Below, one piece after another: positions 4,361 through 6,436 of a stretch of DNA of 6,436 nt. The stretch lies in NCBI GenBank assembly GCA_966186435.1, contig CBIFWW010000171.1, positions 1 to 6,436 on the forward strand, in the 5' to 3' direction. The notes under the pieces were generated by a model. That model was not told where the DNA came from. It saw nothing but the letters and a program-made list of their open reading frames with translations, and did not search any database. Every line of letters begins with the position of its first letter. Positions within the stretch are counted from its first letter, which is position 1. The translations under genes and the position numbers were made by a program. This DNA is from CBIFWW01 sp966186435. GTDB lineage: Bacteria; Pseudomonadota; Gammaproteobacteria; Enterobacterales; Enterobacteriaceae.

Positions 4361-6220
4361 ATGAGACGTTTTCTGACTACGCTGATGATTCTGCTGGTGG
4401 TGATCGTCGCCGGGTTATCAGCCCTGGTACTGCTGGTGAACCCCAATGATTTCCGGTATTACATGGTTAACCAGGTTGAGCAACGCAGTGGTTACCAGCT
4501 GAATCTGGAAGGTTCTTTGCGCTGGCACGTCTGGCCGCGGCTTAGCATTCTCACCGGTCGTATGTCCTTAAAAGCACCGGGGGCCGAAGCGCCGCTGGTA
4601 AGCGCGGAAAATATGCGTCTGGATGTGGCGTTGCTGCCATTGATCAGCCATCAGCTTCAGGTGCGCCAGGTGTTATTGAAGAATGCCGTAGTGCAACTCA
4701 CCCCTCAGACCGAAGCCAGGCGAGCTATCGATGCGCCGGTGGGGCCAAAGGACAGTATCCCCTCGCCGATTGATGTGGGCCACGGCTGGTCCTTTGATAT
4801 TGCCAGCCTCCAGGTGGTGGATAGCCTGCTGGTATTCCAGCATGCCGATGACGAACAGATGACCGTTCGTAATATCAATATCCAGATGGATCAAAATGAC
4901 AAACACCAGGCCCACGTTGAGCTGAGCGGCCGTATCAACCGCGACCAGCGTGATCTGAATTTGTCTCTTCAGGCCGATGTGGATGCCAGCCAGTATCCAC
5001 AAAATCTCACCAGCCAGGTGAATGAATTTCACTATCAACTGACCGGGGCCGATCTTCCAGCTCAAGGGATAAGCGGGCAGGGCAGCTTCCAGGCCATCTG
5101 GCAGGAGCCAGAGCGCCAGTTAAGTGTGCGTGCTTTGAAACTGGCGGCAAACGACAGTGCCATTAATGGCGAACTGGCGGTGGTGCTTAACGACAGGCCG
5201 AGCTGGCAGCTGGCACTTACCTCCCAGTACCTCAACCTCGATAATCTGCTCTCTGCTAATGCCGCTAACAGCACTCCAGTTGCGGTACCAAATGGCGATA
5301 AGCCAGCCCAGACCGGCCGCCTGTCGCGCCCGGTGATTGCTGGGGGGATCGAGCCTTCGCCGTACCACAACCTGCAAGGTTTTGATGCGGATATGCAGCT
5401 GAACGTGGGCGCCCTTCGCTTCCGGGGGCTGGATTTCAGCCACATTGAATCCATGTTCAGTAACCGCCAGGGTTTGCTACAAATCGAAAAGCTGCAAGGC
5501 TATCTCGGCAAAGGTTTCCTGAGTCTCCCTGCGGAGCTTGATGCCCGCCAGGTGCCATCAACCCTTTCGGTTACACCGTCAATTAAAGATGTGGCTATCG
5601 GCCCGATTCTGCATGCCTTTAATTATCCGCTCTCGATGAATGGCGAGCTGTCGGTAGAAGGGCAGTTTACCGGCAATAAATTCAGCGCCGAGGATTTCCA
5701 GCGCCATTGGCAGGGTAATGCGGATCTCACCATCCGTAATTCCCGCCTGGAAGGGATGAACTTCCAGCAGCTGATTCAGCAAGCGGTCACCCGCAGTAAT
5801 AGCAGCGTTCAGGCTCATAAGAACTACAGCGATGCTACCGAGCTGGAGAAAGTTATCGCCAAGGCTAGCCTCGATCGCGGGGTGATTACGTTTGATGAGC
5901 TGGCAGGCCATTCAAACGTGATGGATCTGACCGGCACAGGTACCCTGGATTTAGTCAAGCAAGAGGCCGACACCCAGATGAACATCATCGTGAACGGTGG
6001 CTGGGAGGGTGACAGTAAACTGATTGACGCGCTGAAAACCACCTCGATACCACTGCGGGTGTATGGCCCGTGGCAGGGGTTGAAATACCATCTCCAGGTG
6101 GATCAGATCCTGCGTAAGCAGTTGCAGGATGAGGCCAAGCGCCGGTTGCGCGACTGGGCGGATCGTAATCAGGATGATGCCAAGGCCAAGGATTTGAAGA
6201 AGTTGTTGGATAAGATGTGA
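4361..6220 (+). CDS. asmA: AsmA, inner-membrane-anchored envelope protein
   Basis: AsmA belongs to the AsmA-like clan (with TamB, YhdP, YdbH, YicH), long beta-groove proteins of the cell envelope thought to move phospholipids between membranes. In E. coli, asmA mutations suppress outer-membrane-protein assembly defects. The protein is 619 residues against 617 in E. coli. It starts MRRFLTTLMILLVVIVAGLS, a single N-terminal membrane segment at about 5-26 with Arg2-Arg3 on the cytoplasmic side. The AsmA N-terminal domain follows (GYQLNLEGSLRWHVWPRLSI, 44-63). The middle of the protein diverges most from E. coli. The C-terminal region is better conserved (GMNFQQLIQQAV, VGGWNG-like VNGGWEGDSKLID, YHLQVDQILRKQLQDEAKRR) and ends in a charged helix. 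The ribosome site GAGG (4352-4355) precedes the ATG by five bases. It is the last gene of the dcd-asmA pair, and a strong terminator follows. Confidence 0.97.
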   Translation: MRRFLTTLMILLVVIVAGLSALVLLVNPNDFRYYMVNQVEQRSGYQLNLEGSLRWHVWPRLSILTGRMSLKAPGAEAPLVSAENMRLDVALLPLISHQLQVRQVLLKNAVVQLTPQTEARRAIDAPVGPKDSIPSPIDVGHGWSFDIASLQVVDSLLVFQHADDEQMTVRNINIQMDQNDKHQAHVELSGRINRDQRDLNLSLQADVDASQYPQNLTSQVNEFHYQLTGADLPAQGISGQGSFQAIWQEPERQLSVRALKLAANDSAINGELAVVLNDRPSWQLALTSQYLNLDNLLSANAANSTPVAVPNGDKPAQTGRLSRPVIAGGIEPSPYHNLQGFDADMQLNVGALRFRGLDFSHIESMFSNRQGLLQIEKLQGYLGKGFLSLPAELDARQVPSTLSVTPSIKDVAIGPILHAFNYPLSMNGELSVEGQFTGNKFSAEDFQRHWQGNADLTIRNSRLEGMNFQQLIQQAVTRSNSSVQAHKNYSDATELEKVIAKASLDRGVITFDELAGHSNVMDLTGTGTLDLVKQEADTQMNIIVNGGWEGDSKLIDALKTTSIPLRVYGPWQGLKYHLQVDQILRKQLQDEAKRRLRDWADRNQDDAKAKDLKKLLDKM

Positions 6221-6239
6221 GTGGGATTGTTTAGCGCTG

Positions 6240-6263
6240 AGGCCCGGTTTTCCGGGCCTTTTT
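6240..6263 (+). terminator. asmA Rho-independent terminator
   Basis: An 8-bp stem (6240-6247 aggcccgg with 6252-6259 ccgggcct) closes a tttt loop and runs into five T (6259-6263). It begins 20 bases after the asmA stop. It is the most convincing terminator in the window. Confidence 0.9.
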
Positions 6264-6270
6264 GTTTGTG

Positions 6271-6341
6271 GGGTATAACGGGTTGCGTGCTGGATAGTTT
6301 GCTGGGGCGTGTATGTGGGAGTGGTGAAGGGGTTCCGTTCC
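6271..6341 (-). repeat. Dispersed repeat, unit R1 (inverted relative to the left units)
   Basis: Read on the minus strand from 6341, this copy begins gggaacggaaccccttcacc. It carries catacacgccccagcaaa (6298-6315) and ends cacgcaacccgtt followed by ataccc. It aligns with L1 and L2 but lacks one G in the ccaggcacg segment of L1. It lies only about 10 bases after the asmA terminator. It therefore faces asmA in the same way that L2 faces yegD: both run toward the 3' end of the gene. Confidence 0.8.
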
Positions 6342-6396
6342 CGATGGCTGCTTAGCTTTGCATATGTTTGATGGGGTGAACGGGTTGCGTGCCTTA
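6342..6396 (-). repeat. Dispersed repeat, unit R0 (tail of a preceding unit)
   Basis: Bases 6358-6393, read on the minus strand, match 256-291 at 35 of 36 positions, including the run catatgcaa. Bases 6342-6357 are the variable spacer before R1. The front half of this unit is missing; beyond 6396 the sequence no longer matches the left copies. Confidence 0.75.
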
Positions 6397-6436
6397 AAGC
6401 ACCGGCTTTCCTATGTTGCACCCGCACCCGGCCCGC
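6397..6436. other. GC-rich right edge
   Basis: The last 40 bases are unrelated to the repeat and G+C rich toward the end. On the minus strand they read open as AGRVRVQHRKAGA and run without a stop into the repeat and the asmA 3' region. This could be the end of a gene that enters from the right, or chance. Too little is present to decide. Confidence 0.25.

Noticed and set aside
5062..5454. 130-codon minus-strand frame opposite asmA
   Set aside because: The plus-strand asmA protein is clearly homologous through this region; the antisense frame shows no domain or start signal.
203..6396. Composite transposon with the repeats as ends
   Set aside because: No transposase is present, no target-site duplication is visible, and the enclosed genes are core genes in their ancestral order.
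5951..6427. 158-codon minus-strand frame across the right repeat and the asmA 3' end
   Set aside because: It is antisense to asmA, passes through the asmA terminator and consists partly of the dispersed repeat.

Overview
The window looks like a core-genome block from a member of the Enterobacterales (gamma-proteobacteria). All five full-length genes are recognisable orthologues of Escherichia coli genes, and their order and orientations match the E. coli K-12 block yegD / alkA / (dgcE) / udk / dcd / asmA. I cannot name the genus from the sequence alone. No tool was run: family assignments rest on reading the translations against remembered E. coli proteins.

Layout. Bases 1-398 hold no intact gene. 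They contain short hairpins, a 52-codon open frame on the minus strand that lacks a normal start, a perfect 31-nt hairpin, and two tandem copies of a dispersed repeat. Next comes yegD (minus strand, an Hsp70-type ATPase of unknown role). It is divergent from alkA (plus strand, 3-methyladenine DNA glycosylase II) across about 113 bp. Then there are 245 bp where E. coli carries the diguanylate cyclase gene dgcE (yegE); here that gene is absent. The plus-strand series udk (uridine/cytidine kinase), dcd (dCTP deaminase) and asmA (inner-membrane-anchored AsmA protein) follows. There is a hairpin terminator between udk and dcd, a 32-bp dcd-asmA gap, and a strong terminator after asmA. The last 165 bp carry the same dispersed repeat in inverted orientation.

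How the genes relate. udk salvages uridine and cytidine to UMP and CMP. dcd turns dCTP into dUTP on the way to dTMP. These two share pyrimidine metabolism. asmA is probably co-transcribed with dcd but acts in the cell envelope. alkA repairs alkylated bases. yegD has no settled function.

The most unusual content is not a gene. It is the family of ~104-bp repeat units that brackets the five genes as an inverted pair, with two units left of yegD and about one and a half right of asmA. In both places the units run in the same orientation relative to the 3' end of the gene they follow. One-base insertions or deletions between copies break the overlapping reading frames, so the repeat looks conserved as DNA or RNA rather than as protein. 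I found no defence system, CRISPR array, tRNA, rRNA or insertion sequence.
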